Assembly: GCF_002204185.1 (NCBI RefSeq)
Contig: NZ_MXPU01000016.1
Location: 62,001-126,000 of the forward strand
Length of the DNA stretch: 64,000 bases
Reading direction: 5' to 3'
From: Rhizobium esperanzae
GTDB taxonomy: Bacteria > Pseudomonadota > Alphaproteobacteria > Rhizobiales > Rhizobiaceae
Part shown: one piece after another, positions 1 to 9,291 of the stretch
Position numbering within the stretch: the first letter of the stretch is position 1
How the letters are laid out: each line of letters starts with the position of its first letter
Position numbers and translations under genes: made by a program
The notes under the pieces: generated by a model
Databases searched by the model: none
Seen by the model: the letters and a program-made list of their open reading frames with translations, nothing else
Told to the model about the DNA's origin: nothing

Positions 1-1981
1 CCGTCAGGATGATCTCGCGATTGGCGAAGTTGATCGGCACCATGATCGCCTTGCTGACCGCATCGGCGAAATCGGCGACCTTGGCCGGGTTGTGTTCGGA
101 CACCAGGATCAGACCGAACTGGTCGCCGGCAAGCCGCGCCAGCGTATCCTGCTGCTTCATCAGCCGGCGAAGGCGCCGCGTCAGCGCGATCAGGATATTG
201 TCGCCGGCGGCCACTCCGAGGGAATCATTGACCAGCTTGTAGCGGTCGATGTCGATGACCATCACCGTCGGACGCAGCGTCTCGCCGCCCGGCGCCAGCG
301 CCAGCACCGACTGCAGCCGGTCGAGGAAGACCTGTCGGTTCGGCAGGCCGGTCAGATTATCGTGCAGCGCATCCTGCAGCAGCCGCTCGACGGAATTCTT
401 CTGCTCGGTGACGTCGACGATCGTGCCGACGCAGCGGATGATCTCGCCGTTGGAGCCGAGCACCGGCCGGGCGCGGATCAACAGCCAGTGGAAATGCCCG
501 TCCTCGGCGCGGATGCGGAACTCGTGGTTCAGCCGGCCGCGGCGGTGTTCGAGCAGCACGTCGAGTGTGGCGCGGAAGCGGTCGCGGTCGTCAGGGTGAA
601 GCCGCGGCAGCCAGTTGCGCGCCGCCCCGTGCATGGCACCTGGGGAGAGGCCGAGTTTGACCGAGACGTCGGGAATGGTGACGACGCGGTCGCGCGCCAC
701 GTCCCAGTCCCAAACCATGTCGCCGGAACCGGTCAGCGCCAGCGATTGCCGCTCGAGATCGGAAAACAACCCCTGCTGGAACGCGCCGCCGGCAAAGGCG
801 TGCTGCATCACGGTAAAGCCGATCAAAAGCACGATCAGCACCAGGCCGCCGCCGAGCGCCGGCTGGATGATGTCGTTGTCGAGCCGGCCGGTGACCGTCA
901 GCCACGCCCCGAACAGCCAGACGAGCGTCAGCGCCCAGGCCGGCACCAAGAGGATGGCGCGGTCGTAGCGGTTGAAGCCGAGATAGATGATCAACAGCAG
1001 CCCGGTCGCCGCCGTCAGCGCGAAGGACAGTCTGGCGATGCCGGCGGCGATCGACGGATCGTAGATCGCCACGCCGAAGAGCAGGGCAAGGCCGAGCACC
1101 CAGGCGAGTGTGGCGTAACCGAGATGCGCATGCCAGCGGTTGAGGTTCAGATAGGTGAAGAGGAAGATGACGAAACTCGAGGCGAGCGCCACCTCCGCGC
1201 AGGCGCGCCATATTCGCTGGTCGGCCGAGGCGACGCTGATCAGCTTGCCGAGGAAACCGAAGTCGACGCAGATGTAGCCAAGCACCGCCCAGGCGAGTGC
1301 TGCCGTCGCCGGCAGCATCGACGTGCCCTTGACGACGAAGAGGATGGTGAGGAACACCGCCAGCAGACCGGCAATGCCGAGCACGATGCCGCGATAGAGA
1401 GTGAAGGCGTTGATCGTGTCCTTGTAGGCGTTCGGTTCCCAGAGATAGATCTGTGGGAGCTCCGGCGTCGACAGTTCGGCGACGAAGGTGATGACGGCGC
1501 CGGGGTTCAGCGTGATGCGGAAGACGTCGGCCTCGTCGCTCGGCTGCCGGTCGAGCGCAAAGCCTTCGCTCGGCGTAATCGCGCTGATCCGCTGCGAGCC
1601 GAGATCCGGCCAGAAGAGCTTGGAATTGACCAGGCGGAAATGCGGCGCGACGATGACCCGCTCCAGCTGTTCCTCCGAGACATTGGCAAGCGCAAACACC
1701 GCCCAGTCGCCCTGGTGATTCTCCGAGCTCGCCCGGACCTCGATGCGCCGGCGGATGCCGTCGGCCCCGGCCGCCGTCGAAACCTGAAAGGCCTCGCCCT
1801 GGTTGGCGTAGATCTCGGTCGTCGCGGTGAGATCGAGCGCGGTATCGTCACGGGAAATCTTCACCGGCTCGGCCGCCTGGGCAACGCCCGCCGAAAGGGC
1901 GAAGACCGCCAGGAAAAGGGCTGCGATCACCGCGATCACTCGTCCGGACGGTGACTTGGGCAGCATGCTGTTTCTGGTCAT
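1..1981 (-). CDS. Membrane-anchored PAS-GGDEF signalling protein (3' end outside window)
   Basis: About 660 residues are visible; the C terminus is cut by the window edge. In order: a signal peptide (about residues 10-38), a periplasmic domain, roughly seven hydrophobic segments (7TMR-DISM-like layout), a PAS domain (DMVWDWD through VDVTEQ) and a GGDEF domain starting at DNLTGLPNR. The cyclase signature reads AGDQF instead of GG(D/E)EF, so diguanylate cyclase activity is doubtful. In the family such degenerate domains usually precede an EAL phosphodiesterase domain, which would lie beyond base 1 (inference). The start ATG overlaps the stop of the upstream GNAT gene by 4 bp (ATGA), indicating translational coupling at the end of the thrC operon. 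Role: cyclic-di-GMP signalling at the inner membrane. Confidence 0.85.
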   Translation of the reverse strand, partial: MTRNSMLPKSPSGRVIAVIAALFLAVFALSAGVAQAAEPVKISRDDTALDLTATTEIYANQGEAFQVSTAAGADGIRRRIEVRASSENHQGDWAVFALANVSEEQLERVIVAPHFRLVNSKLFWPDLGSQRISAITPSEGFALDRQPSDEADVFRITLNPGAVITFVAELSTPELPQIYLWEPNAYKDTINAFTLYRGIVLGIAGLLAVFLTILFVVKGTSMLPATAALAWAVLGYICVDFGFLGKLISVASADQRIWRACAEVALASSFVIFLFTYLNLNRWHAHLGYATLAWVLGLALLFGVAIYDPSIAAGIARLSFALTAATGLLLIIYLGFNRYDRAILLVPAWALTLVWLFGAWLTVTGRLDNDIIQPALGGGLVLIVLLIGFTVMQHAFAGGAFQQGLFSDLERQSLALTGSGDMVWDWDVARDRVVTIPDVSVKLGLSPGAMHGAARNWLPRLHPDDRDRFRATLDVLLEHRRGRLNHEFRIRAEDGHFHWLLIRARPVLGSNGEIIRCVGTIVDVTEQKNSVERLLQDALHDNLTGLPNRQVFLDRLQSVLALAPGGETLRPTVMVIDIDRYKLVNDSLGVAAGDNILIALTRRLRRLMKQQDTLARLAGDQFGLILVSEHNPAKVADFADAVSKAIMVPINFANREIILT

Positions 1982-2592
1982 CGGCTGTCGGTTTTCCTGC
2001 CTTTATCCGTATCTGTGGCGAGCCGTGAGAACATCACGTGGTCGTGCCACTGACCGTTGATCTTCAAATATCCGCGCAGATAGCCTTCCCGTTGAAACCC
2101 GGCCTTTTCAAGCAGACGCATGCTGCGCGCGTTATCTGGAATACAGGCTGCTTCAATACGGTGCAACTCAAGCCCGGAGAAGATGTAAGGAATAACCAAT
2201 TGAAGCGCGGCGTACATATGCCCCTGGCCGGCATGGCGTTCGCCCATCCAGTAGCCGATCATGCAGCTTTGTGCCGCACCGCGCCTGATATAGCCGATGG
2301 TGATGCCGCCGACGAGAGTGCGGTTTTCCTTGAGGAAGATGAACAGCGGGATCGACTGTCCCGAGGCATATTCCTGCTTGCCGCGGATGACGCGGGCGCG
2401 GTAGGCGCCCTCCGTCAGCTCGTCGCGCCGCCAGGTCGGCTCCCAGGGTTCCAGGAAGTTGCGGCTTTCGGCGCGCAGCCGGTGCCACTGGTTGAAATCC
2501 TGATAGCGCGGCAGGCGCAGGAGGTATTTCTCATTCTCCAGCTCCACCGCATCCGGCTGCCGCGACAGGAACCGAAACACCGATTTTGGCAT
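1978..2592 (-). CDS. GNAT-family N-acetyltransferase (RimJ-like)
   Basis: A 204-residue protein with the GNAT fold: an N-terminal segment with LRLPRYQDFNQWHRLR, the acetyl-CoA binding stretch around GYWMGERHAGQGHM (the Q/R-x-x-G-x-G/A region), and a C-terminal IPDNARSMRLLEKAGFQREGYLRGYLKING signature-like end typical of RimJ/RimL acetyltransferases, which modify N-terminal alanine of ribosomal protein S5 or other substrates. The true substrate is not predictable. It lies 28 bp after the M16 protease gene and overlaps the downstream GGDEF gene by 4 bp, so it belongs to the same minus-strand transcription unit. Confidence 0.85.
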   Translation of the reverse strand: MPKSVFRFLSRQPDAVELENEKYLLRLPRYQDFNQWHRLRAESRNFLEPWEPTWRRDELTEGAYRARVIRGKQEYASGQSIPLFIFLKENRTLVGGITIGYIRRGAAQSCMIGYWMGERHAGQGHMYAALQLVIPYIFSGLELHRIEAACIPDNARSMRLLEKAGFQREGYLRGYLKINGQWHDHVMFSRLATDTDKGRKTDSR

Positions 2593-2620
2593 CGATCACT
2601 CCCGGCAGACGGACGTCGGC

Positions 2621-3916
2621 TCAGCTGGCCTGCATCGTCTTCGGCGCCGGGACCGAAAGCGAGGCGATGATGTCTTCCATCGGCGCGAGCTGTTCCAGCG
2701 GCCCGATTGCCGACAGCGTCGGCACCGTGTCGAAGAACAGCCGGCCGGCGAGATCGGTCAGCCGCTCGATGGTGATGCCTTCCAGCCGTTCCATCATCTC
2801 CGGATTGGAGATCGGCCGGCCGTAGAGCATCATCTGCCGTGCGATCTGGCCGGCGCGGGCGGCCGGGCTCTCCTGGCCCATCAGCAGCTGGGCGCGGATC
2901 TGGGCGCGGGCGCGCTCGATTTCCTTCTGGTGGATCTCATTGGCCGATTTGTGCAGCTCGTCGATGATGACCGGCACCAGCTCCGGTAGGTTTTCGCCGC
3001 CGGTCGCGGCATGAATGCCGAAGATGCCGGTATCGGAAAAGCCCCAGTGGAAGGCATAGACGGAATAACAGAGACCGCGGAATTCGCGCACTTCCTGGAA
3101 CAGCCTGGAAGACATGCCGCCGCCCAGGATATTGGCGAGGATCTGCGAGCAGTAGAAATCGCGGGCGTGGTAGGGCTTGCCCTCGAAGCCGAGCAGGATC
3201 TGCGCATCCATCAGGTCGCGCGGTTCGCGCACGCTGCCGCCGACATAACGCGCCGTTTCCATGACCGGCGGGGCGGATGGCGATGTCGGCAGGCTGGCGA
3301 AGCGATCCTCGACCATGCGCAGGAATTCTTCATGATCGACGGCGCCGGTCGCTACGACGAACATGCGGTCGGTCGTATAGTTGCGGCCGAGATAGGTGCG
3401 GATCTGCTGCGGCGTGAACGAAACGACGGTCTGTGGCGTGCCGAGGATCGCCCGCCCGAGCGTCTGGTCGCGATAGGCGGCCTCCGAGAACTTGTCGAAC
3501 ACCACGTCGTCGGGCGTGTCGTTGGCGGCGTTGATCTCCTGCAGGATCACCTGCTTCTCGCGCTCCAGCTCCTCCTCCTCGAAGGCCGATTCGGTCAGGA
3601 TGTCGGCGAGGATATCGACGGCGAGCGGCACGTGGTCTTTCAGTACGCGGGCATAATAGGAGGTCGTTTCGGTCGAGGTGGCGGCGTTCACCTCGCCACC
3701 GACATCCTCGATTTCCTCGGCGATCTCACGGGCCGAACGGCGAGCCGTGCCCTTGAAGGCCATGTGCTCGAGCAGGTGGGCGATGCCGTGCTCGTCTGCC
3801 GTCTCGTTCCGAGATCCCGATTTGATCCAGACACCGAGCGCCACGCTTTCAAGGTGCGGCATGGTTTCTGTGACTACTGTCAGCCCGGATTTGAGCCGGG
3901 TGCACTCAACTGTCAT
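2621..3916 (-). CDS. M16-family zinc metallopeptidase (mitochondrial processing peptidase-like)
   Basis: A 431-residue protein with the inverted zinc motif HLLEH (residues 47-51) in DEHGIAHLLEHMAFKGT, followed by the conserved EIEDVGGEVNAATSTETTSYYA stretch. The C-terminal half carries the GGGMSSRLFQEVRE motif of the inactive M16_C domain. The length matches single-unit bacterial MPP-like peptidases. These proteases degrade or process short peptides; in alphaproteobacteria the gene commonly follows thrC, as here with only 3 bp between the thrC stop and this start. No signal peptide is seen, so a cytoplasmic location is likely. Confidence 0.92.
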   Translation of the reverse strand: MTVECTRLKSGLTVVTETMPHLESVALGVWIKSGSRNETADEHGIAHLLEHMAFKGTARRSAREIAEEIEDVGGEVNAATSTETTSYYARVLKDHVPLAVDILADILTESAFEEEELEREKQVILQEINAANDTPDDVVFDKFSEAAYRDQTLGRAILGTPQTVVSFTPQQIRTYLGRNYTTDRMFVVATGAVDHEEFLRMVEDRFASLPTSPSAPPVMETARYVGGSVREPRDLMDAQILLGFEGKPYHARDFYCSQILANILGGGMSSRLFQEVREFRGLCYSVYAFHWGFSDTGIFGIHAATGGENLPELVPVIIDELHKSANEIHQKEIERARAQIRAQLLMGQESPAARAGQIARQMMLYGRPISNPEMMERLEGITIERLTDLAGRLFFDTVPTLSAIGPLEQLAPMEDIIASLSVPAPKTMQAS

Positions 3917-3919
3917 TGG

Positions 3920-5344
3920 CTATCTTTCTGCGCCTGCCGTCGTCTTGCCGCGGGCGTGTTTGCCGATAAAGGTTTGAACGGCTTTCAGCTCCGGTTCGAT
4001 GATCTGGAAACGCTCCTCCCTTTGCATCAGACCAGCAAGCCACGTCGGAAGCGCCGGGTCAATACCGCAGGCGGATTTTACGGCGGCGGGGAATTTCGCC
4101 GGATGTGCGGTCGAAAGCGTCACCATCGGCGTATTCGGTTTCTCTTTCTTGGCGGCGACGAAGACGCCGATCGCCGAATGCGGATCGAGGAGATAGCCGG
4201 TTTCGGCATGGGTCTTGCGGATCGTCTCGGCCACTTGCCGCTCGCTGGCGCGCCCGGCGCGGAAGTCGCGCCGGATGGTTTTCAGCGCTTGTCCGCCGAT
4301 CTCGAATCCGCCTGACTGTTTCAGGCTTTCCATCGCCGCGCGCACCTTCGAGGCGTCGCGCCCATGGGCTTCGAACAGCAGCCGTTCGAAATTCGACGAG
4401 ATCTGGATGTCCATCGACGGCGAGCTCGTCGCCTTGACCGCCTTCATGTCGTAGCGGCCGGTCTTCAGCGTCCGTGTCAGAATGTCGTTTTCGTTGGTGG
4501 CGATCACCAGCCGGTCGATCGGCAGGCCCATGCGCTTGGCGCAGTAGCCGGCGAAGATATCGCCGAAATTGCCGGTCGGCACCGTGAAGGATACCTTCCG
4601 GTCCGGCCCGCCGAGCGCCACCGCCGTGGTGAAATAATAGACGATCTGGGCCATGATGCGCGCCCAGTTGATCGAATTGACGCCCGACAGGCTGACCTTG
4701 TCGCGGAACGCCGCGTCGTTGAACATCGCCTTGACGAGGTTCTGGCAGTCGTCGAAATTGCCCTCGACGGCGAGCGCATGCACATTGGCGGCCGTCGACG
4801 TCGTCATCTGCCGCTGCTGCACCGGCGAAACCTTGCCGTGCGGGAAAAGAATGAAGATATCGGTGCGCTCACGGCCGGCAAACGCGTCGATCGCCGCGCC
4901 GCCGGTATCGCCCGAGGTGGCGCCGACGATCGTCGCGCGCTCGCCGCGTTTTTCCAGCGCATAGTCCATCAACCGTGCCAGCAGCTGCATCGCAACGTCC
5001 TTGAAGGCGAGCGTGGTGCCGTGGAACAGCTCCATGACGAAGCTGTTCGGCCCGGTCTGAACGAGCGGCGCGATCGCCGGATGACGGAAGGTGCCGTAGG
5101 CCTCGTCGATCATCGCCCGGAAGGTCGCCGCGGGGATCTCGCCATTGGTGAAGGGCCACAGGATAGTGAAGGCGATTTCCTGATAGGTCTTGCCCCTCAG
5201 CGCGCGGATTTCCTTCTTCGAAAACTGCGGCCACTCGCGGGGAACATAGAGCCCGCCATCGCGCGCCAGTCCCGTCAAAAGGGCGTCGCAAAAGCCGAGG
5301 GCAGGGGCCTCGCCGCGGGTCGAGATATAGTCCACGTTGGTCAT
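3920..5344 (-). CDS. thrC: Threonine synthase
   Basis: A 474-residue PLP enzyme that converts O-phosphohomoserine to threonine, the last step of threonine synthesis. The N-terminal MxYxSTRGEAPALGFxDALLxGLARDGGLYVP is the hallmark of the long threonine synthase class. The PLP lysine is K115 in HGTTLAFKDVAMQ, and the glycine-rich phosphate-binding region is GATSGDTGGAAI. Full length for the class. It is the first gene of a four-gene minus-strand unit (thrC, M16 protease, GNAT, GGDEF protein). About 200 bp separate it from the divergent lipoprotein gene, so promoters for both directions should lie at 5345-5609. Confidence 0.97.
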   Translation of the reverse strand: MTNVDYISTRGEAPALGFCDALLTGLARDGGLYVPREWPQFSKKEIRALRGKTYQEIAFTILWPFTNGEIPAATFRAMIDEAYGTFRHPAIAPLVQTGPNSFVMELFHGTTLAFKDVAMQLLARLMDYALEKRGERATIVGATSGDTGGAAIDAFAGRERTDIFILFPHGKVSPVQQRQMTTSTAANVHALAVEGNFDDCQNLVKAMFNDAAFRDKVSLSGVNSINWARIMAQIVYYFTTAVALGGPDRKVSFTVPTGNFGDIFAGYCAKRMGLPIDRLVIATNENDILTRTLKTGRYDMKAVKATSSPSMDIQISSNFERLLFEAHGRDASKVRAAMESLKQSGGFEIGGQALKTIRRDFRAGRASERQVAETIRKTHAETGYLLDPHSAIGVFVAAKKEKPNTPMVTLSTAHPAKFPAAVKSACGIDPALPTWLAGLMQREERFQIIEPELKAVQTFIGKHARGKTTAGAER

Positions 5345-5609
5345 CCTTGATCTATCGCTGGAAGAAATACGGCCGGGCCGGGCCGTGGGCCGCTCCGCCG
5401 GAAACCGGCAGGGGCTGCGCTTGCGGCCATACCATCGCCGTTATCTTGTTGAAGTTGCCCGCATCCGGCGGCGAAAAGTGCATCAAAACGGCGCGTACCC
5501 AATCGATTTTTGTTTGCGCCGCTGATATAGACCATCGCAAACCGTCGTGAAAGGCCTCACGGAAAAGACTGAGGCCTCCAAGAAACGCTTGTGCAAAGGG
5601 TGGAACATA

Positions 5610-6254
5610 GTGCTCGGCAAGGTCTCGCGTCTTATCATCTCCGCTTCTTTCGTTGCCCTGCTTGCCGGCTGCAACTCGCTCGGCATCGGCGGCGACAACA
5701 AGCCGGAGGCGGCGCCGACCCAGCCGAACGGCAATGCCCAGATCATGCCGCTGGCGCCGGCCAACCCGTCCTCGAACAACCCCTCGATCGGCACGGCCAA
5801 GACGGCGCAGGGCACCGTCGCCCCGGTCGTCCAGGGCGCCTGCCCGCAGATCTTCATGCGTGACCAGGACGCGATCTTCCGCACTTACGCCAAGGGCAAG
5901 AAGGACGATCCGCAGCAGATCGTCGTCCAGGCCTCCTTCGGCGACTATACCCGCCAGTGCACCTTGAACGACACGAACCTGACGATGACCGTCGTCGCCC
6001 AGCTGCGCCTCATCACCGGCCCGGCCGGTGCTCCCGGCCCGGTGACGCTGCCGATCCGCGTCAGCATCCTCGACGGCGAGAACGTGCTCTATTCCGAGGT
6101 CACCAAGTTCCCGACCGAAATCCCGCCGGGCTCACCGGGCACGCAGGTCATCTTCCGCAAGGAAGGCATCAAGATGCCGGTCGGCGCCGGCGCGCTGGTG
6201 CGCGTCAATATCGGCTTCGACACCCAGCCGGCGAAAAGCAAGAAGAGCAGCTGA
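5610..6254 (+). CDS. Putative lipoprotein of unknown function
   Basis: Starting at the GTG at 5610 gives a 214-residue protein whose first residues form a lipoprotein signal ending in the lipobox LLAGC; an in-frame ATG at 5547 would add 21 charged residues in front of the signal, which is less plausible. After the lipid-anchored cysteine comes a proline/asparagine-rich linker and then a beta-rich domain (ACPQIFMRDQDAIFRTYAKG onwards). The conserved pair of cysteines (ACPQ and RQCTL) may form a disulphide. I do not recognise a function. Widely seen in rhizobia as an envelope protein (recollection, not checked). Confidence 0.75.
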   Translation: MLGKVSRLIISASFVALLAGCNSLGIGGDNKPEAAPTQPNGNAQIMPLAPANPSSNNPSIGTAKTAQGTVAPVVQGACPQIFMRDQDAIFRTYAKGKKDDPQQIVVQASFGDYTRQCTLNDTNLTMTVVAQLRLITGPAGAPGPVTLPIRVSILDGENVLYSEVTKFPTEIPPGSPGTQVIFRKEGIKMPVGAGALVRVNIGFDTQPAKSKKSS

Positions 6255-6382
6255 GTTATTGCCTGCTCATGGGAGCAGTTCTGCGCGACGCGAGACAAAA
6301 GGGAAAGAGCATTTGCTCGATGTGAAGAAGAGGCATTCCTCGTTCCAGAGCTCTCGCCTCTTGCCAATCGTCCTCCTCGAAC

Positions 6383-6513
6383 TCCGTCATCCCAGGGCTT
6401 GACCATGGGATCCACGATCCGGCACTCGGCTCCTGCAGTTGCATGCCGTGCCCCTTCACCACGCCTTGCCAGCCGCATGGATCCCAGGGTCAAGCCCTGG
6501 GATGACGGAGGAG
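6383..6513. repeat. Palindromic intergenic mosaic repeat (RIME-like), copy A
   Basis: Two long arms, CTCCGTCATCCCAGGGCTTG at the left and its reverse-complement-like partner at about 6480-6512, flank a spacer of about 70 bp. The stretch 6255-6941 contains no convincing gene; it holds this element, a second copy at 6716-6852 and GC-rich spacer. The same arms recur at 22.7, 24.1, 52.9-54.3 and 56 kb in this window. Confidence 0.85.
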
Positions 6514-6715
6514 AGGTGGTGCCGCGATCGATAACTCCGCGGCGCGGAGAGAGATGGTGCCGGATGCATTTGCCCGCCGGCGCATCAGAGGTGGTGCCGG
6601 GACCATCGGCTCAGCTACGGCGATGAAGCGATGCCGGATCCGGCGCCCACGCTTCGGCGAAGGCGACGTCTCAAGCTGCTTCGGCGGTGCGTTTGGCAAC
6701 AACGCCAACCACACA

Positions 6716-6852
6716 CTCCGTCATCCCAGGGCTTGACCCTGGGATCCACGACCCGGCACTCGGCTTCAATGATTTTCCTGCAGCTGCACTCCATCGCTCC
6801 TGACGCAGCGCCAGCCGCATGGATCCCAGGGTCAAGCCCTGGGATGACGGAG
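6716..6852. repeat. Palindromic intergenic mosaic repeat (RIME-like), copy B
   Basis: Same architecture as the copy at 6383: left arm CTCCGTCATCCCAGGGCTTG, right arm ending GGGATGACGGAG, with a 70-bp variable middle. It sits between the lipoprotein gene and the 3' end of the HAD gene. Confidence 0.85.
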
Positions 6853-6941
6853 GAGAGGCGGTGCCGGCAGGCATCCGCCCCGTCGGCGTGGAGGAGAGGT
6901 GGTGCCGAGACGCGTCGGGCTCAGCAGTCGCGCAATAGGCC

Positions 6942-7631
6942 CTAAAGTACGCCTTCCCAAGCCGCCAGCGCGGCAACCACGCCTGGCAGGTCGTTCATGC
7001 GCGAGATCACCGTTTCGGCGCCGGCATCGGTCAGTTTGTCGGCATGGGCGGGGTAGCTGTGCGAGGCGCCGGTGAAGCCGATGACGCGCATGCCGGCGGC
7101 GCGCGCCGCGTGCACGCCGTGCACCGAATCCTCGACGACGACCGTCTTCTCGGGAGAGACGCCCATGCGGGTTGCGCCGTGCAGGAAGATATCAGGCTTC
7201 GGCTTGACGCGGTCGGCGCCGAGATCCTTGGCCGAGAAGATGTTGGGTGCGAATAGCGGCTTCAGGCCCACTTTGCCGAGCATCATGTCGAGCCGCTTGG
7301 CGCTCGAATTCGAGCAGATGCAGCGCTTCATCGGCAGCCTGGAGACGGCGAATTCGACGCCTGGGATCGCCTTGACGTCGTTCGCCAGCCTGATGTCGAG
7401 TAGCTTCTCGGACTTTTCGAGCAGCGAGGCCGAAAGCGGGATGCTGGCCTCGCGCTCGACCTGCAGCAGGATATTGTGCCAGGTCATGCCGGCGAAACGC
7501 TCGCCCATTTCCTCGACGCTGATCGGATATCCGGCGTCCGTCAACAGCGCGGATTCGACCTCCGCGGCGATGATTTCGGAATCGACGAGAACGCCGTCGC
7601 AGTCGAAGATGATGAGGTCGAAGCCTTCCAT
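6942..7631 (-). CDS. HAD-superfamily hydrolase (phosphatase/phosphoglucomutase-like, subfamily IA)
   Basis: Starting at the ATG at 7631 gives 229 residues beginning MEGFDLIIFDCDGVLVDSE, the DxDGxxxDSE motif I of subfamily IA enzymes such as phosphoglycolate phosphatase and beta-phosphoglucomutase. Motif II is the CSNSSAKR region, the motif III lysine is in KPKPDIFLHGA, and motif IV is VVEDSVHGVHAARAAGM. An upstream in-frame start at 7721 would add 30 residues without any HAD feature, so I prefer the shorter form. Substrate unknown: a small phosphorylated metabolite. It stands alone, transcribed towards the repeat-rich spacer. Confidence 0.9.
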   Translation of the reverse strand: MEGFDLIIFDCDGVLVDSEIIAAEVESALLTDAGYPISVEEMGERFAGMTWHNILLQVEREASIPLSASLLEKSEKLLDIRLANDVKAIPGVEFAVSRLPMKRCICSNSSAKRLDMMLGKVGLKPLFAPNIFSAKDLGADRVKPKPDIFLHGATRMGVSPEKTVVVEDSVHGVHAARAAGMRVIGFTGASHSYPAHADKLTDAGAETVISRMNDLPGVVAALAAWEGVL

Positions 7632-7788
7632 ATGTTCACGCCTTGCTGGAAATCTGGTCTTGTCCGGGGATGCTGCGGCTTTACACGATGACCGGGCAAA
7701 GCTCAACCTGATCGCAAGCATGGCTGCGATGCGGCAGGCGACCGGCTCCGTGAAACCACTGTCGCCGGACGCCCAAGAAGCGCGCAGT

Positions 7789-9174
7789 TCAGGCCGCTAC
7801 AGCCTGCCCCATTTCGTAACGAGCCCGGCTCAGACTGACCATGCCGGCGATCGCCGTGCAGCCGGCTGCAATGGCGACCGCGACGTTCAGCGCTGCCGAC
7901 AATGGCAGCGTCGCGAAAATGATCGACATCGAAATCCCGCCCAGGGTTTGGCCGAGAAGCCGCGCAGTCCCTTGCATGGCGCCTGCCGCACCGCTTCTGG
8001 CTTTTGGTGCCGAAAGCAGCAGAATTCGGTTGTTGGGAGTCTGGAACAGTCCGAAACCGAGGCCGGCGATCACTGTACCGACGAGAAATCCGATACCTCT
8101 CGGGTCAGGCGGCGTGAGGCCGGCCACCAGAAGGCCAAGCGCCATGAGCGCCCCGCCGATCGCACAAAGCCATGATGTTTTGACCCGGTTTGCCAGACGT
8201 CCCGAGATGGGCGCGATGAATGCGGTCGCGGCAGGCCAGGGCATCATGTAGAGACCAGCCAGAACCGCCGTCATGTGCAGCCTGTGTTGAAGGTAGAAGG
8301 GCAGGGCGATGTAGCTCAGCATCTGTCCGCAGAAGCAGGATACCGAGGCGATCACCGCCATGCGGAATGCCGGCGCCGCCAGCAGATCCGTGGGAAACAG
8401 AGGCACGTCACTGTTTCGTTCCAGACGCAGCAGGCCGCAGAGGCAGGCGAGTGAGGCGGCGATGAGCGCGGCACCGCTGACCGGCGCGGTGGCTATCCGG
8501 TCGGCTCCTGAGAAGAACAGGATGAACATCAGCGTATTGGCCAGCAACGCCTTTGCCTTCAGCTCCCGCTTTACGCCCTCCACGTGGCCGAGCAGCCCGC
8601 CGCCGAGGAGAACGATGACGCCGAGCGGTAGATTGACCGCAAACAGCCAGGGCCAGGTCGCGACGGAAAGAATGGCGCCGGCAATGCCTGGGCCCGCGGC
8701 GGAGGAAATCGCGATGACCATGGCATTGATGCCGATGATCGGACCCAGCATGCGTTGCGGCAAGGCCTGGCGCAGGTTCATCATCGCCAGCGCCATGATC
8801 GCACCTGCGCCAAGGCCCTGGGCGAAACGCGCAAGGATCAGCAAGGGCAGGTCGCCCGCCAAGGCGCAGGCTGCGGAAGCCGCGGTGAACAGCGCAACGC
8901 CGATCAGGAAGACCCGCCGGGCGCCGTAGATCTCGCCGAGCGCCCCACATGGAAGAATGGCGACGAGCACGGCCAACTGGTAGGCCGAGACGACCCATAC
9001 GGTGTTATCCGCTTCCGCCTGCAGCGAGAGCGCAATCGACGGCAAGGCGACATTGGCGATCGCTCCGTCCAGTACGACGAGAACAACCGCCAGAAGCAGG
9101 AGGGCGACCGCCAGATAGCGTCGGGGCGATGCCAGACCTTCTTGAGAAACGGGTGCGGTGTAGGTGAGAGACAT
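7789..9174 (-). CDS. MFS drug/proton antiporter (DHA2-like)
   Basis: A 461-residue polytopic membrane protein with 12-14 hydrophobic segments. Features of the EmrB/QacA group are the LDGAIANVALPSIALSL motif in the first helix, the GAIMALAMMNLRQALPQRMLG loop, and motif C in helix 5 (SSAAGPGIAGAI). It probably exports toxic organic compounds. It is divergent from a LysR-type regulator at 9292 across a 117-bp spacer containing a LysR-type palindrome, the usual arrangement for an inducible efflux pump. Substrate cannot be deduced. Confidence 0.9.
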   Translation of the reverse strand: MSLTYTAPVSQEGLASPRRYLAVALLLLAVVLVVLDGAIANVALPSIALSLQAEADNTVWVVSAYQLAVLVAILPCGALGEIYGARRVFLIGVALFTAASAACALAGDLPLLILARFAQGLGAGAIMALAMMNLRQALPQRMLGPIIGINAMVIAISSAAGPGIAGAILSVATWPWLFAVNLPLGVIVLLGGGLLGHVEGVKRELKAKALLANTLMFILFFSGADRIATAPVSGAALIAASLACLCGLLRLERNSDVPLFPTDLLAAPAFRMAVIASVSCFCGQMLSYIALPFYLQHRLHMTAVLAGLYMMPWPAATAFIAPISGRLANRVKTSWLCAIGGALMALGLLVAGLTPPDPRGIGFLVGTVIAGLGFGLFQTPNNRILLLSAPKARSGAAGAMQGTARLLGQTLGGISMSIIFATLPLSAALNVAVAIAAGCTAIAGMVSLSRARYEMGQAVAA

Positions 9175-9226
9175 GGGAAATCCTCGGTGTGCCTGGGATA
9201 GAGACTAGTTAGCCCCGGCCGGGACA

Positions 9227-9241
9227 TTGCGCCAGACGCAA
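9227..9241. promoter_or_regulatory. LysR-type operator in the MFS/LysR intergenic region
   Basis: TTGCGCCAGACGCAA is a perfect inverted repeat with a T-N11-A core, centred about 60 bp from each start codon in the 117-bp spacer between the divergent pump and regulator genes. A related half-repeat, TTGCGTGTGGCGCCAC, follows about 12 bp downstream. Binding by the LysR protein encoded at 9292 is inferred from position and symmetry. Confidence 0.6.
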
Positions 9242-9291
9242 CGGAAGCAATGCTCAGTTGCGTGTGGCGCCACGTCTGATAGGATTGCGCC

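Noticed and set aside
92..1954. Long plus-strand open frame opposite the GGDEF gene
   Set aside because: Arg/Asp/Gln-rich translation with no family feature, while the minus strand encodes a clear PAS-GGDEF protein; it is the antisense shadow of a GC-rich gene.
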